This document shows positions 42,301 through 53,680 of a stretch of DNA of 64,000 bases, one piece after another. The translations under genes were made by a program, and so were the position numbers. Below the pieces are notes generated by a model, which saw only the letters and a program-made list of their open reading frames with translations, searched no databases and had not been told where the DNA came from. The DNA comes from Pelecanus crispus (Eukaryota > Chordata > Aves > Pelecaniformes > Pelecanidae), in the NCBI RefSeq assembly GCF_030463565.1, contig NC_134649.1:38093044-38157043 (forward strand), given 5' to 3'. Every line of letters starts with the position of its first letter. The stretch's first letter is position 1.

Positions 42301-45300
42301 GTAAAAACTTGCTTTTCAGGCTTTAAGGAATTTTTAAAGTGAGGCATATGACCATATTATTTGAAGTTATAGTATGGCCAGACAGCAGCCAAAGTTTCAG
42401 TGTTACATGCCCAAAGCTGGTCCCTGAGGTGAATAGCACTGTTGACACCTGGGATTTTTTTTTTGTTGTACTTTTCAATACTCTATACTGAACACTCATT
42501 GTCTCACCAAGATCAGGGAAAGATTCTGATGCCGAGTGCTTTTAAGAATGACAATGTTTTGGGGTTTCTTTAGTCTCTAAGTGCAGCCTAGACACTTTAA
42601 GTACCATTTGAACCATTTTCCTTATTCTCTGATGAATGTCAGTTCTTCTGATGTCTTTAAGGGATACTTCATAATAAATTAAGAGCTACAAGCTCCAAAA
42701 ATTTTGTACTTAACACACAGTACGTGATTTTTCCATAAATCTCCAAAGAAGTTAGGGGAAAGTATGGTTCCAAAGTTGCATAAATACAGAACTGCACAAT
42801 AAAATCAAGTAACACAAAATACTTATCTGAATTTTTCCATCACACAGCAACACGGATGCACATGTATATTCCAATTTTGCAGGATCAGGCAAGCTATCTC
42901 TATAAAATCATGTGTAATTTTTTTCATATCCACATTCACAGACACATTTATGTTCAGTTCCTCCACAACCAGCACTACCATACTGGTATCAACCTTCAAG
43001 ATGCTGAACACTTTCAATAAACACTGAAGTGTGAGAGTTAACAGTAATGCTTACTTGCTGATAGGTCCTAAGCCCTTTGCAATTTGGGGGAGACGCAAGC
43101 CCAGCTCTATTTCATGGCTGCACTAGGTTAAGAGCTTACCCTTGAAACAGATCACTCGCAGAAACCTACCTCGACCCACATTTACTACTTTGTCTTCTCT
43201 CCTATTCCAACAGATGACCAAAACACAAGAGCTGCTACTGCTCCGATTGAGTGGTAGCAATCATCCGAGAGTGGGCGACAGCCGAACGAGAGCAGCACAA
43301 ACCCCAAAGAGGACTGAGGCATGCCACTATTACTTTACATATATATTCTAAGCCACATTTTAAATCATTTCACACACTACCATGTCAGCGTGGATAACCA
43401 CTGCCAGAACACGACACAGAATCCCCCGAAGTCAACCACAGGTTCAGGTAATCATGACCTCCCTTTTTACAACATAAATGCATAATTTCCGCACCACTCT
43501 TTGATGAAGGGACCACAGACTTAAAAAGAGGAAACAATTACAGTCATTAGAATTTCACCCAAGCATGAGATTTAATCTCAGGCCATGGTCTTGCCAATGG
43601 CTGTGGGGGTCTCAATGGACACAAAATTGCTCTGTGGGAGAAAAAAAAAATGCCTCGATGATGACATTAGTCAGCAAGAGAGACCAAGCTTTGTCCTCCA
43701 TCCAACAGCACAGTCAAATACAAGGAAACCATTTTCCCTCCCCCTCTTCTTGATCCTAAAAAAGAAAACTACAATAATTTTGTTTCTTTGTCTGAAATGC
43801 AGTTTTTGCATGCTTTGGAAACTTTCTTCTCCAAAGCAACACTGCTGGGAAGGAAGTCTTCAATATAAGAAAAGTAGATTTAAGCATGAGTAAACATCTA
43901 TGACAAAAGGTATTTCCCTTGCCTATCCTGGTTAATATAATTGGATAGTTTTAGCAATAATTCCCAAACACTTCTATAGGTTTTTTCCCCCTTCCCAACA
44001 GGTTCTCAAAAACAATTTCAAATTTTACACATACAGGAATCATCTCTAAAATATGCTCACCTGCTCTACAATACATTTAATGGAAATACAAGACAGGTGA
44101 AACTCTGCTGAACAAATCAAGGCAAAGTTCCACAATTAAAAAGAGTGCCCAAGATCTGAGAGTACCAGCTACTCTTATATGCCAACCATATGTTGCATCC
44201 CAAATAAGACACAAAACAAAGGAAAACTTTGGCACAGAAGGCAAGTGCATGCTACAGGGGTTTAGATTAAATTCACTTTTTTGGCACTGCACAAAAAGCA
44301 GATCTGCAGTGGACAAAACAACCTTCATGATCCTGCTACAGCATGAAGTAAAAGAAAATAAGAAGTTTTTAAACAAAACCATAAGCCCAAATGACTCGTC
44401 TCTTCTCTGGAACCTGGGGTGAGGAGCCTGGCTTCTTACCCAGGTCAGCTTCTCCTGTAAGTCTCAAAATTCAAACTCTGATTTTCACTCCCCCTTATCA
44501 TCCTTTACCCCCATGGTGCTCCTAAATACAATTTATTCATTTTTGTTTAAGCTATCCTCTGTATTCCATTTCCTTTTCTTCCACTATTCACCAACTCGTT
44601 CTGCTGTTACATTCAACAAATATATGTATTTGTTTGTCTGGTCGCAACCACCGCTAGTGCTGGCAATGCTGATAATTACAATCTAATGTAGAATTAATCA
44701 GCTTAAGTTTGAAACAGAGACCATAATTCAACTTGGAAGCCAACACTAACTTTCATGTTCACTTGAAGAGATTAGATAGGCTGTGCAAGAACATTTTGGT
44801 AGAATAACTGATAAGGAGATAGGAAATAAGAATTATTGGTATTTACTTAGCCTGCAACACTTTTTGGGAGCAAACAGTTTAAAGGAAGCACTTCAGAATG
44901 GCTATTTAATCTGAATTTTACAGATAGCACTGAGAATATTTTCTCACAGAATGCACAGTATCTTTGCAATCATAGCTATTGCACGAGCTGTTCAAGTCTT
45001 TCGTTGCTGGAGCTCTCACTCAATTTTGCTCCGTTATGAGCTGTGACCCACAGAACACAATGCATTCAAGAATCCAGCTGAAAGTTACCACCGCAGAACA
45101 TCTGTCCTTGCTCTTCAGCTTGCCAGGCCAACTTTAGGGTTCCCAGACAGAAAAAAACTAGCTGCCACACAGAGAAACAACTTTTTATTCCACTTAACAG
45201 ACTTTAACAATGACAACGTGGGGATTTGGTTTGCTCACTTAGCTAGAAGATCTGTCGCATGTCTGCTTTACAATTATAACCTAGTTTCTTCCATCTGCAT

Positions 45301-48300
45301 TTTGTTTTCCCAGGGGTTTTGATGAACAGTACTTTGTAACAGTCATCCAGGAAAATACATTATACTTCTAGTACAAACAAAAAAACCAGAGAAACATATT
45401 AAGGAAGCTAAGTTCATGCCTCCATCAAGCTAAACTAGCTATTAAAAGTGGGTTCTATACATAAGCAACGTATCATTCAATATCTAGCATCTACTAATTG
45501 AAGACAACTTCTAAATCAAGCTGTAGAACAAATACAGTAGAACCTTATTAAGCCAGCTGGTTGATTAGCAGACCACTGAATTGCTAAATTGGACTATTTA
45601 GCAAGCAAATGTATCCATCATCAGTAAAAATACTACTTTGAAAAATGTGCTTTAAATTTATTTTGACAAGGGTAATTTTAACTATAAACATGCTTCATAT
45701 TTTACAGTAAGTTGTTCTAGATATTATACAGGTATTTATAAGACTTCACTACATTAGCTGATATTTAAAAACATCTAAAAATGGATTAATAAGGATTGGC
45801 CACTCTCCCAAACAGCTTACAAAATTTCAAGCGAGGAGAAACATGAAGCAAAAGTGAAATGAAAGGGTATGTGTGGTTATTTGATGAATGCTTGCACACA
45901 GTATGATGAACAAAGAAATTCTGTTTTTAAATCAATAGGAAGAGTGATCAAACAGACTTAGTCAGCACCATTACAGCACTTGGTTATTATGTTTTCCTGA
46001 GAAGCTGTCAAGTTTTTGTGTCAAATAATGAAGTGTGAATTAGCACAATTTTGTTGTATACAAGCAAGTATGCACACAACCACTCAAAAGCTTTGTAGAA
46101 AAATTGTCCTATATTAGCAAGAGACAATTTATCATTCAAACCAGGTTCAATAAAGCCACTCCTGTTTACAATCTACGTTTAAGATTGAGAATTCAATTAT
46201 AAATCAGAACAAAATTTGTACAATATTTGTAACTGAACATAGGAAACAGTACATTCTGACAGGATTCTAACAAGAAGTAAAAGAGAATGTGATTGTTCAC
46301 TATAACTTTTGAGATCAGAAGATGATAGCTCTCTTGATCCTTTTAAACTTTTCAACCCATAAAAGGAAAGGAAGACTCTTCCTGCCTTGCTCTCTAGTAT
46401 TACCTAACATTGATGTATAGTTTAGGAGCTTATTGAAGGAAATCAGCTTCAAGTCAAAAAAGCAGAAGAGGGCATAGAATAGAAATCATAGCAGCCAAGT
46501 CTCACTGTCACATCACTCAAAAAAACCATTCTGTATTAACATACAGAAATGAGAAGTGATGCATAATAAATGGAGTCAGAACCATTAAAGTTATAATACA
46601 GACACATAAAAGTCCACATGAAGACTGCCATTTTAAAGCGCCCTGCTGTACACACACAAAACCAAGTTCATTCTACTCTTAATCTCACACAACAAACCCT
46701 ATATAGCACAGAGGTGGTTCAAAACAGATTTAGTACAACTACCCGGCTTTTGCTCAGTTATTAAATGACATGGGGAAATAGGGGAAGAAATAAAATAATT
46801 GTGTGCACTAAATTCCATGGTTCCCACATCACCAATTGCTTTACAGGTTAAACTAGATAAACTTTCCATAAACGTAAATTTAAAAAAAACACCAGCCCTT
46901 TATGTTGATGAAGAGTCACACTGCTCATATGCAACTTCAGTGAAAACCAGTTGTTTCGTCTCACCTGTGTTACTTGCACCTCATGTAACATGTAAGACAA
47001 CATACCATACATTTTTATTGCTTAAGGTATAAAAAGCACTATCCAAATTGTAGATGAAACAAGCTTAACCTTCCTTAAAACACAGAGGGTATTTTCTTTA
47101 GGAATGGGAAAATTAAGCCACAGTTGTGTTCTAAATCTTCTACTTAATTCTGTTTCAATGCAAAGTAAGGTCACTCCATCCACCCTGACCTGTTACCCTA
47201 TGTATTTATCATTAAGATCCTACATTGTAAGCAAATGCTGCCCTCTTGTGCACTGTAATATATCCAGTAGACAAAGTTGCACTTTGGGGGTTAGGGAGAG
47301 GGGGGATTTTAGAGCAGCAGTATTTTTATACCAGCCCTTCCCTTTATGCATAGCTCCTTAATTTAAAAAGTGGCTTTCATTTTAAAATGTCGGTAAAAAT
47401 ACTCCTTTAATTTGTCAGACAAGTATCACGCACCAGCCAAATTACTTAAAGTGAATTTAAAAAGTTTCAATTTCAAAAGTGTTTTCTTTTACAGAAATAA
47501 AGTTTATTTATTTGCATTTTTAGTACAAAGCAACGTCAGCAATTTGCAAGCACCATGAACCCAAGAAGTTTAATAGCATTTAGAAAAAATTCACATTAGT
47601 GCTACTTCAACTTTCTTGGCCCATGAGTACTTCTATAACATCAACCACTACCTAAAGGCTCATACATTACATGGGAATTGTATTTTTTCACCAGAACAAG
47701 GTTCATTACTGGTTCATTACTATTACTCTCACTTCAAGCTGGCAGCCAAAGTCCTCAGGACTCTCCAGTGACTTCTCTCTGACCAGAACAGTAACCACTG
47801 AACAACACAAGGCACTCTTTCCTCCAAAGAACAGGTTTCTTTTCAACATGTGCACTCAACAGCAAGAGGCCTCCACATAAATTTAAGTCATACATACATA
47901 TGCTCTACAACTATAAAACTCTACTTTTGTTCACTCACCTGGAATGGAAAAAACAGTAACTGTCATACCTTCACAAAGATGTCAACAAGCAAAAGCTGAC
48001 AATGACAGAAGTGTATTTTCATGACAGTAATACAAAGGTAACATGGAGTTTACAAATCCTCTTAAAAGCTTACCAAAAAAATCAGCAAAACAACTAATCC
48101 ATGACAAAAATACTTTTTTTTTTGGTGCTGTGTTAACCTTACTAATAATCTGCATCTGACCAAATTTGAATGCTGGTAGCAAGACCACATTTCCCTTGAT
48201 CTTCCAAGACTGTTTTCATTGTACTCATTTGCATCAGCAAGACATGTTTTTGCTATGCTCACTTCCCCCTCCCCAAGCTCTTGTGCAAGTTCAAAAGTCT

Positions 48301-51300
48301 TGGCCCTTCCAATGTATCAGGTATGAATTAATATCCTTCCTTAACAGAACACAGCAGCAAAGTGGAAACAGACACTTGCAAGACAGTTTTCTTTGAAAGG
48401 AACTGCAGGGACAAATGGTGACAATGAAGCTCTAGTTATAAAGTAAAAAGGTCAAAGGTTCAGACAGGCATAAGGATTATAAAACTACAAGTTTGTCAGA
48501 ATTCCACCACCCCCCGCCCTGACCAGGTTTAGACAACCAGGGTCAAGCAGCAGCTTTCCAATTAAAACCCTATAAAGCTACTCTGTCCTTTGAACTTCAT
48601 AGGGAAAAAGAGACAACTTTCTTTTTTAGAAGTTCTTTTGAGGACCCATCTCAAAAATCAAACAGAATAAAGGGCATCTGACAACAGCTCACCTAAAACA
48701 AACCCTGCGGTATCCCTTCACTGCGTGTGTGTGGGGGAAGCTAGGATGAGGTAATCATGTTCTTCTGTATTAGTGTGCTGACCCTTTGTAGGGCATGAAA
48801 TTAACCATCAGCAAGTAAAAAAATCTGCTACTGGTTAAACTACTTTGCTACGCAAAGTGGTCTTAAAATGAAATATGGGGATTGAATTTCTTCTGGCAGA
48901 TTAACTCATATAACCTCTCTGCAGGCATCCCTTACTGCTGAACTCATTTGAGAAACCATTCCAGACCCTACTGGATGCATAGGTCTATGACAAACAAATG
49001 TAAAAGCAACTCGTCTTTTACTTTGAGGACGTTAACATCAGCTTTGTGGAAGATCAGAGAGCTGAAATTTAAAAAAAGAACAGAAGCTTTAAAAAAAAAA
49101 AAAAAAAACCAACACACACACAGAGGACTGACAGAAACCACCCCATCTCGATGTCAAATTTTAACAAAATACCACTCTAAATCTCTACAACAACAGAAGA
49201 AAGCAGTAATGACAAAAATAGCAGTATTGCATTTTGCAGTCATTCCTTCAGTGCAGAAAGCAAGCACAAGGCTGATGTAGATGCTTCTTACTGCCTGTGA
49301 CAAGCTAAAGAATTGACCGTTAAAATTCAGTTATTCAGGTTTGTTTTCTCTGTTAGCAAGTCAACTACAAACAGCTATAAATACAGTATTTGTTGCGTTG
49401 CTTGATACATGACAGACAAGATCCTTCTAGAGCACAGGAAAAGTCTTGAAGTTACTGTAAAATAAAGAGAGTTCTATTCTTGCTTTTCAAAAGAAAAAGA
49501 AAGAAATACATGACAGTCCAAGCCATACAGCTATCCACAGTAACTTAATACCTTCCTGTCACATCAGACACACAAGAGTCTGCTGTTGAAGAATAAACCA
49601 GTATGGTTTAAATACAAGCAAAAGCCATGATGCAGTAAGTCAAGCAGCTATCATTTATTCCATTCCAACCTTGACTATCACCTTCCAGCCAAAACTTTAA
49701 GAAAGCATCTTGGGTGGACTGTCTGCAACATTTCCAATTCCCAGTATGCAGGTTAAAAAAAAAAAAAAAAAAAAAAAAGTGTTTTGATTTAACACTTGAT
49801 ATGTTTGGTTTTCAAGGACAAGCTTTGCAGGAAAAACGTAGCCACACAGAATGAAATACGACTTCCATTTTCCATTCCATTTGGTTACTGCTCAAATACT
49901 CTGCATTCATCTAATCCTAAGGTAATGTCTCTAAAAAAAAAAAAAGCATCTTGTGAGTGACTGTGAGAAGTATTTGCAAGGTCAAGCACTACCTGGCACA
50001 GCATGACAAAAGTGCAATACTAGATTCAGACATGAAAAAATACATTTCAAGAATCAGCTACATACAAAAACATGTTAAAGAATGGTAAATAGTATCATTT
50101 CATCTGAAAGCACAATTATCAGCCTTGCTCAGCAAAGGAATTAATCCTTAGAGCACTCTGGGAGCACAGAAAAGATGACAGTTAGAGAGGATTGAATTGG
50201 ACTAGAAGATAGCCTGGGACATAATGGTGGTACCCAGCCACAGCAGACAGCGTCTCCATAAGACAGGGTCACCAAGGGGGAAGTCAACTAGTTTACACCA
50301 CCTTCAATGAAAAGAAAAAAAGACCTTCAAACAGTAAGAGCATGCAATAACGTACTTTCACACCTGCAGCTTCTACTCCAAAAGCTGCATGCACACGACT
50401 AACATATGAGAAGGCTGCTTCAGAGCTCTCTGTTGTCCTTCCACCCCCCGATTCCTCACATCCAGCTCCCTTTCCCACAGCCCTCCTATCTCTGGTTTTT
50501 CTGTAGGTTAACTCACACCTACAGCTATCACAGGACTTAAGTCAGAAGAACAGTATTTTAAAGAGGTGCAAGAAATCCGAGATGCAGAATAAACACAGGA
50601 AGATAAAGTACTTTGCACTTACATTTTATTTAAAAACCTTATGTATAGAAAATCTGTAGTAACAGGGAAATCACAGATTCCATCAAAAAGAAAAAAGTAG
50701 TAGCATTCCTGGTTGCAAAGAAAATGCTTGGAACGGTGAACCCTGAACACTCATGATCAGGAAGCAGATGAAAACAACCTTAATTTTTAAAGTATCATTA
50801 TCTGGGAGGCCTGGCTTCCTATTTCTGAAGAGTTGGAAAAGTTGGCAATATTGAAATACTGACATCTAAACATTGAAAGATGTATCCTGTTACACAAGAT
50901 ATGCTATACTTCAGTTTGAGTTTCACCAAACCATGCTAAAACTGTAAGCATCTAAGTAGTCCCACAGGCACAGATGAGGTTTTATCTTTTTCAGGTTTCA
51001 CCTTTTAAACCTGGTAGTTAAAGAAAAAAAAAAAAAAAGCATCCACTATCAAGATACATGTATGCTACCAAGCAGACAATATTTTTGCATTTTCTCTACA
51101 ACTCTTTCTTAATACACAGAATTGCAGTAAGTCACACTAATCAAATCTTTTCACTAAGGTACATAATCTGCTATAACTGGAACTAAGCAAGTTTGACGTG
51201 CTTATGTGCCTGAATTGCTACCTGTAAAGAACCATGTTTGCTGGGAAGAAAACTATCATGCCATCTAGTCTACTCCACTTCCACATCTTTTCTTCTCCCA

Positions 51301-53169
51301 GCATGGCCTATCAATAAGGAAATCAGAATAACTTATTCAACCATTGTGGACACCTGTGACTAAATGTGTTGAAGTTCTTCATAAAAATGATAGGAAGCAG
51401 CAAGAAGTCTATGTATTAAACAAGCACCCCAGATAAGTGTTAAAGTGATAAAAAAAGCTGTTTTTCCAAGTCCTCTTCATGAGAAAGTTTACCCTACTCA
51501 GATAAGTTGTTTCAGGCAAAAAGGAATGTCTAACTACAAGCCACTCTTCAGTATATCCAAGAAAAGTTACCATTTGCAAAGTCAGCTTTGTTCTTTAGAA
51601 GATAACTAAGTGCTTACAATTACTTAAGAATGACAGCTGATTGTAAAGTACAGAAGACGACTAAAAGACCACAGTTTTCTGGAATTCAGCACACATTAAT
51701 GGTACACAGCACTTCTCCTGAAGTGAAATCAAGAAATAAGTAAATATTTATTATCCTATCCAAAAGAAATACAAACAATACAATGTAATTACTGATAACA
51801 CCATTTACAAATAATACATCTGTTGAAAAACAGGTTAATTAGTACATCATGAAAAATAATGTGGTCTGAACCTCAGTCTAGCTGAGAAGAAACATACACT
51901 GCATTACAAAACTACCACCTAGCTGACACTAAAGAGACACTAGCAGAGGAAATGCATAGGAAGTGAACTTTCAGAGGTCCCTGTAGTTGCAGTTTATCAG
52001 CCTGTGACTACGTTTAACAGCCTGCAGCTGCAACTCCATGATATCCCTAGTCAAGCACCAACCAACCACCTCTTAACTCTTTTTATAAGAACAGATGGGG
52101 GGGGGGGTGTTAGTTCTCACAGAACAAGGTTAACTAATTTAAAATGCATTCTAATACAAACCAGATTAACTTTCCAGTATCATCTACAAAGACTGAAATG
52201 GAAAGTTACTAAAATCCACAAAACTATTTCTAAACATAAGATTATCATGTTAGAACCCCCTAGTCTCTCCAAGACAAAAGTTCGGCATGAGCATGTCCAG
52301 CAAGTACACCACAGGTCTCAACCACAGAGAGTATCAAACTCTGACAGCTTTCACAAACAAGACAATAGAAATTAATATTGCCCTTTAACAAGTGAGAAAA
52401 TAGAAATTAATATTGCATTTAAATACCACAAACAAAACTTTTTTTTTTTTTTTTTCAAGTAAGTGTAAGAAAACTGAGCAGGCCTGACTGTCCAAAGAGC
52501 ACCCAAAGAATTCACATTTACAAACTGCTTTTCTACGAGTACTGGTATTTTGAGGGGCACTTGCGAAGAAGCAGAGGAAAGTCCGGGGGCCCGTGAATAA
52601 CCTGACACCCCACCCACGCCTCCCCCTCAGTGGGCACGGCCAGGCCGCCAGAGACCCCGGGGCCCCGCTAACACGGGCGAAGCTCCCGGCACAGATACCC
52701 TCCGGCGGGCGGGAGCGGCCCTGCTCGCCTCACCGCGGGGCGCCGGGATCCTGCCGAGGGCTGGGGCGCTCCGAGGCACCAGGCCGGCCCCGCCAGGCGC
52801 CCCGAGAGGCGCGGCAGCACCCCGGCAGGGGCCTCTCGGCCACCGGGGCGGGCAGGGGCGGCCACCCCCGCTGCCCCCCTTACCGCCGATGATGGTGCGG
52901 ATGAGGGAGGCGTGCCCCGGGCAGTCGACCAGCGTGAACTGGAGCTCGCCGGGCCCCGGGCCCAGCTGCGGCGGCAGGGCGGTGCGCAGGCAGGAGAAGC
53001 CCAGGTCCAGCGTGATGCCCCGCGCCCGGCTCTGCGGCGCCCGGTCGAAGGCGGCGGTGGAGCCGGTGGTGCTCAGCGCCCGCGCCAGCGCCGTCTTCCC
53101 GCTGTCGATGTGGCCCAGGACGCCCACATTCACGTTGAGGACGCGGGGCGCCGCGGCCCCGGCGGCCAT
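12212..53169 (-). CDS. EEFSEC: EEFSEC, selenocysteine-specific elongation factor, 5' half (four exons, partial)
   Basis: This GTPase delivers selenocysteyl-tRNA to the ribosome at UGA codons, working with SECIS-binding protein 2 and the SECIS element of selenoprotein mRNAs in the cytoplasm. Joining exons 53169-52884, 19489-19282, 15384-15288 and 12376-12212 gives 252 codons in one frame. The protein shows the P-loop GHIDSGKT (residues 19-26), the G2 region RGIT (50-53), the G3 motif DCPGH (82-86, with the catalytic-type His) and the G4 motif NKID (136-139). From about residue 200 the beta-barrel domain II begins. Sequence blocks such as AQIIDLMMLVIDVTKGMQ and HCFSIKGQGTVMTGTILSG match mammalian EEFSEC almost exactly. 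The family protein is close to 600 residues, so more than half, including the selenium-specific C-terminal domain, lies beyond position 1. The start at 53169 was chosen because the following sequence aligns with the human N-terminus and has G at -3 and +4. An in-frame upstream ATG also exists at 53346. Identity is near certain. Confidence 0.97.
12377..15287 (-). other. EEFSEC: EEFSEC intron 3
   Basis: This 2.9-kb intron lies between the exon 3 donor (GTACCT) and the exon 4 acceptor. It holds homopolymer runs (A-rich near 12700, C-rich then A-rich near 13979-14010) and no recognisable gene, RNA or repeat family. Confidence 0.9.
15288..15384 (-). CDS. EEFSEC: EEFSEC coding exon 3 (residues 165-197)
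   Basis: This 97-bp exon has acceptor CTTTCAG|GTTCTG and donor GAG|GTACCT on the minus strand. It was too short to stand out as an open frame and was placed from splice sites and protein similarity. It encodes FCGCPIVAVAAKPGGPEAPE and then the variable SENPLGVSELIE. The VAAKPGG block is the G5-like region closing the GTPase domain. The human counterpart reads FRGAPIIPVAAKPGG followed by a similarly variable Glu/Pro-rich stretch. The donor has C at +4, so it is weaker than the other donors. Reading frame with both neighbours is preserved. Confidence 0.95.
16184..16197. repeat. (TA)7 microsatellite
   Basis: Seven TA units flanked by A- and T-runs in EEFSEC intron 2. Confidence 0.9.
17510..17535. 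repeat. 13-bp perfect tandem repeat
   Basis: GGACCTCACAGTT occurs twice without a spacer in EEFSEC intron 2. Confidence 0.95.
18074..18097. repeat. Perfect 24-bp palindrome
   Basis: The left arm CTGTGAGTTTGA is followed directly by its exact reverse complement, with TGATCA at the centre and no spacer. It lies in EEFSEC intron 2, in AT-rich surroundings. It could extrude as a cruciform or bind a dimeric protein, but no known site was recognised. Confidence 0.97.
19282..19489 (-). CDS. EEFSEC: EEFSEC coding exon 2 (residues 96-165)
   Basis: The acceptor TTCTCTTCCAG|GTGCCC completes the split glycine codon from exon 1. The donor ACTAA|GTAAGT leaves a lysine codon split 2+1. The 208-bp exon encodes AQIIDLMMLVIDVTKG through the nucleotide-base recognition motif NKID (136-139) to KKMQKTLENTK. 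It is nearly identical to the mammalian protein, with small changes such as MVVVLNKID for LVVVLNKID. This is the most conserved EEFSEC segment in the window and the best probe for orthology. Confidence 0.98.
21358..21419. repeat. Degenerate AT-rich tandem array
   Basis: Four imperfect units of the type TTGATTATATAAAA start near 21358, 21372, 21390 and 21404. This is a minisatellite-like expansion within intron 1 of EEFSEC. Confidence 0.75.
24816..24829. repeat. (AT)7 microsatellite
   Basis: Seven AT units in EEFSEC intron 1. Confidence 0.9.
27095..27290 (+). mobile_element. CR1 LINE, 3' end fragment, degraded
   Basis: The recognisable order of CR1 3' UTR phrases is present. A GATCTTGGGAAACCTGATCT segment resembles the usual 'GGCAACCTGCTCTAG'. 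It is followed by GGGTTGGAACCAGATGACCT and CCAAAGGTCACTTCCAACAT. This is a different, more diverged subfamily from the copy at 10368, in the same orientation and also antisense to EEFSEC. The 5' boundary is uncertain. Confidence 0.75.
30511..30658. repeat. Perfect 73-bp tandem duplication (2.03 copies)
   Basis: The unit beginning TGTTTTCCAAGAACAGCACA at 30511 recurs at 30584 with no mismatch over the full 73-bp period, and identity extends to 30658. Flanking bases differ (C at 30510 versus A at 30583; T at 30586 versus C at 30659). Zero divergence in neutral intronic DNA points to a very recent event or an assembly artefact. Confidence 0.98.
32123..32158. repeat. Compound homopolymer C19-GC-A15
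   Basis: Nineteen C residues (32123-32141) are followed by GC and fifteen A residues. In the EEFSEC transcript this becomes U15 then G19, a guanine run long enough to form inter- or intramolecular quadruplexes. Such tracts are also prone to length errors in assemblies. Confidence 0.9.
39111..39127. repeat. G17 homopolymer
   Basis: A run of seventeen G residues in EEFSEC intron 1, followed about 20 bases later by an A-run. It reads as C17 in the EEFSEC transcript. Confidence 0.9.
40017..40035. repeat. G19 homopolymer
   Basis: A run of nineteen G residues in EEFSEC intron 1, less than 1 kb from the G17 run and in the same orientation. Confidence 0.9.
47700..47721. repeat. 11-bp perfect tandem repeat
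   Basis: GGTTCATTACT occurs twice without a spacer, followed by a partial ATTACT copy, in EEFSEC intron 1. Confidence 0.93.
49755..49778. repeat. A24 homopolymer
   Basis: Twenty-four A residues in EEFSEC intron 1. No retroposed gene or SINE body was recognised upstream. Confidence 0.9.
52364..52416. repeat. 18-bp direct repeat, 35-bp period
   Basis: AATAGAAATTAATATTGC occurs at 52364-52381 and again at 52399-52416, with unrelated sequence between. It lies in EEFSEC intron 1, close to the CpG island edge. Confidence 0.93.
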
Positions 53170-53660
53170 GACGGCGCTGCACCCGGCCGGTCCGTCCCAA
53201 CAGCGCCCCTGCGGCAACGCGGGCCCCGCCGCCGCCGTTCCGCGCCCCCGACAAGCAGCCCTGGCTCGCCCCTCGGCACCTGCTGGCACGCTGCCTCCGC
53301 CAGGCCTCCCCCTCCGGGAGAGGCAATTAAAGCAGTTTACTTCCATGGCCACACACCCAACAGCTGGTGCCCCCTCCCCAGGTGTGTGCCTGGGGCTCGT
53401 CAGGGCCAGGCCTAATTGCGGGAGGAGGGAGCCAAGGGCACCGGCTGCAGAGAGCCCCCGGGGCAGGGGCTATCGTAACTGCCCCTGGGGCACCGGCACT
53501 TTGCCTTCATCTTGCCCACCCGAGTTAGTCACTGGAGGGCTGCTCAGCTCAGCCCGCTCGCTGCCACGGCGCACCTTCGTTCCGCCTGCAAGGATACCCC
53601 CACCCTGGTGCTGCTGGAAGTACGGTGCTGAGATTGCATTTCAAAGCCGCGCGGACATCG
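52560..53660. other. CpG island over EEFSEC exon 1
   Basis: A block of about 1.1 kb is rich in CG dinucleotides and changes abruptly from the AT-rich intron on the left (near 52560) and intergenic DNA on the right (near 53660). It covers the 5' UTR, exon 1 and the first 300 bases of intron 1. Long open frames on the opposite strand here are a by-product of the lack of A/T-rich stop codons. Edges were judged by eye. Confidence 0.85.
52884..53169 (-). CDS. EEFSEC: EEFSEC coding exon 1 (residues 1-95 plus one base)
   Basis: This GC-rich first exon encodes the P-loop, switch I (RGIT) and switch II (DCPGH) of the GTPase domain, and ends after TIIG with one base of the next codon. The donor reads GGCG|GTAAG on the minus strand, a strong phase-1 site. 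Between SCLRTALPPQL and LQFTLVDCPGH the protein has only a short Pro/Gly-rich link. Human EEFSEC, as I recall it, has a much longer, acidic, proline-rich stretch there, so this copy is noticeably shorter in a tolerant surface loop. Base composition is far higher in G+C than the other three exons, as expected inside a CpG island. Confidence 0.97.
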
Positions 53661-53680
53661 CAAATTCACGTGAAAAAGCA
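53170..53680 (-). promoter_or_regulatory. EEFSEC: EEFSEC 5' UTR and promoter region
   Basis: This is the GC-rich, CpG-dense sequence immediately upstream of the EEFSEC start on the minus strand. No TATA box or CCAAT box was seen. CCGCC-type GC-box elements lie near 53222-53240. A CACGTG E-box at 53667-53672, inside the 10-bp palindrome TTCACGTGAA, marks the upstream edge of the island. The transcription start cannot be fixed. The reading frame stays open upstream of the start codon as far as an ATG at 53346. Confidence 0.6.

Larger units (their letters stand above)
19490..52883 (-). other. EEFSEC: EEFSEC intron 1 (33.4 kb)
   Basis: This is the large first intron. EEFSEC is known for very long introns in vertebrates. 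It was scanned for recognisable protein motifs on both strands, and none of the scattered open frames looked like a known family. It contains a CR1 remnant (about 27095-27290), a perfect 73-bp tandem duplication (30511-30658), long C, G and A homopolymers, an AT-rich degenerate tandem array (21358-21419) and a few CpG-bearing blocks (34736-34880, 36190-36360, 43225-43320) that stand out from the AT-rich background. An unannotated non-coding RNA cannot be excluded by eye. Confidence 0.85.

Noticed and set aside
49081..49098. A-run in intron 1 considered as a retroposon tail
   Set aside because: No SINE or gene body precedes it and no flanking duplication was visible, so it is treated as simple sequence.
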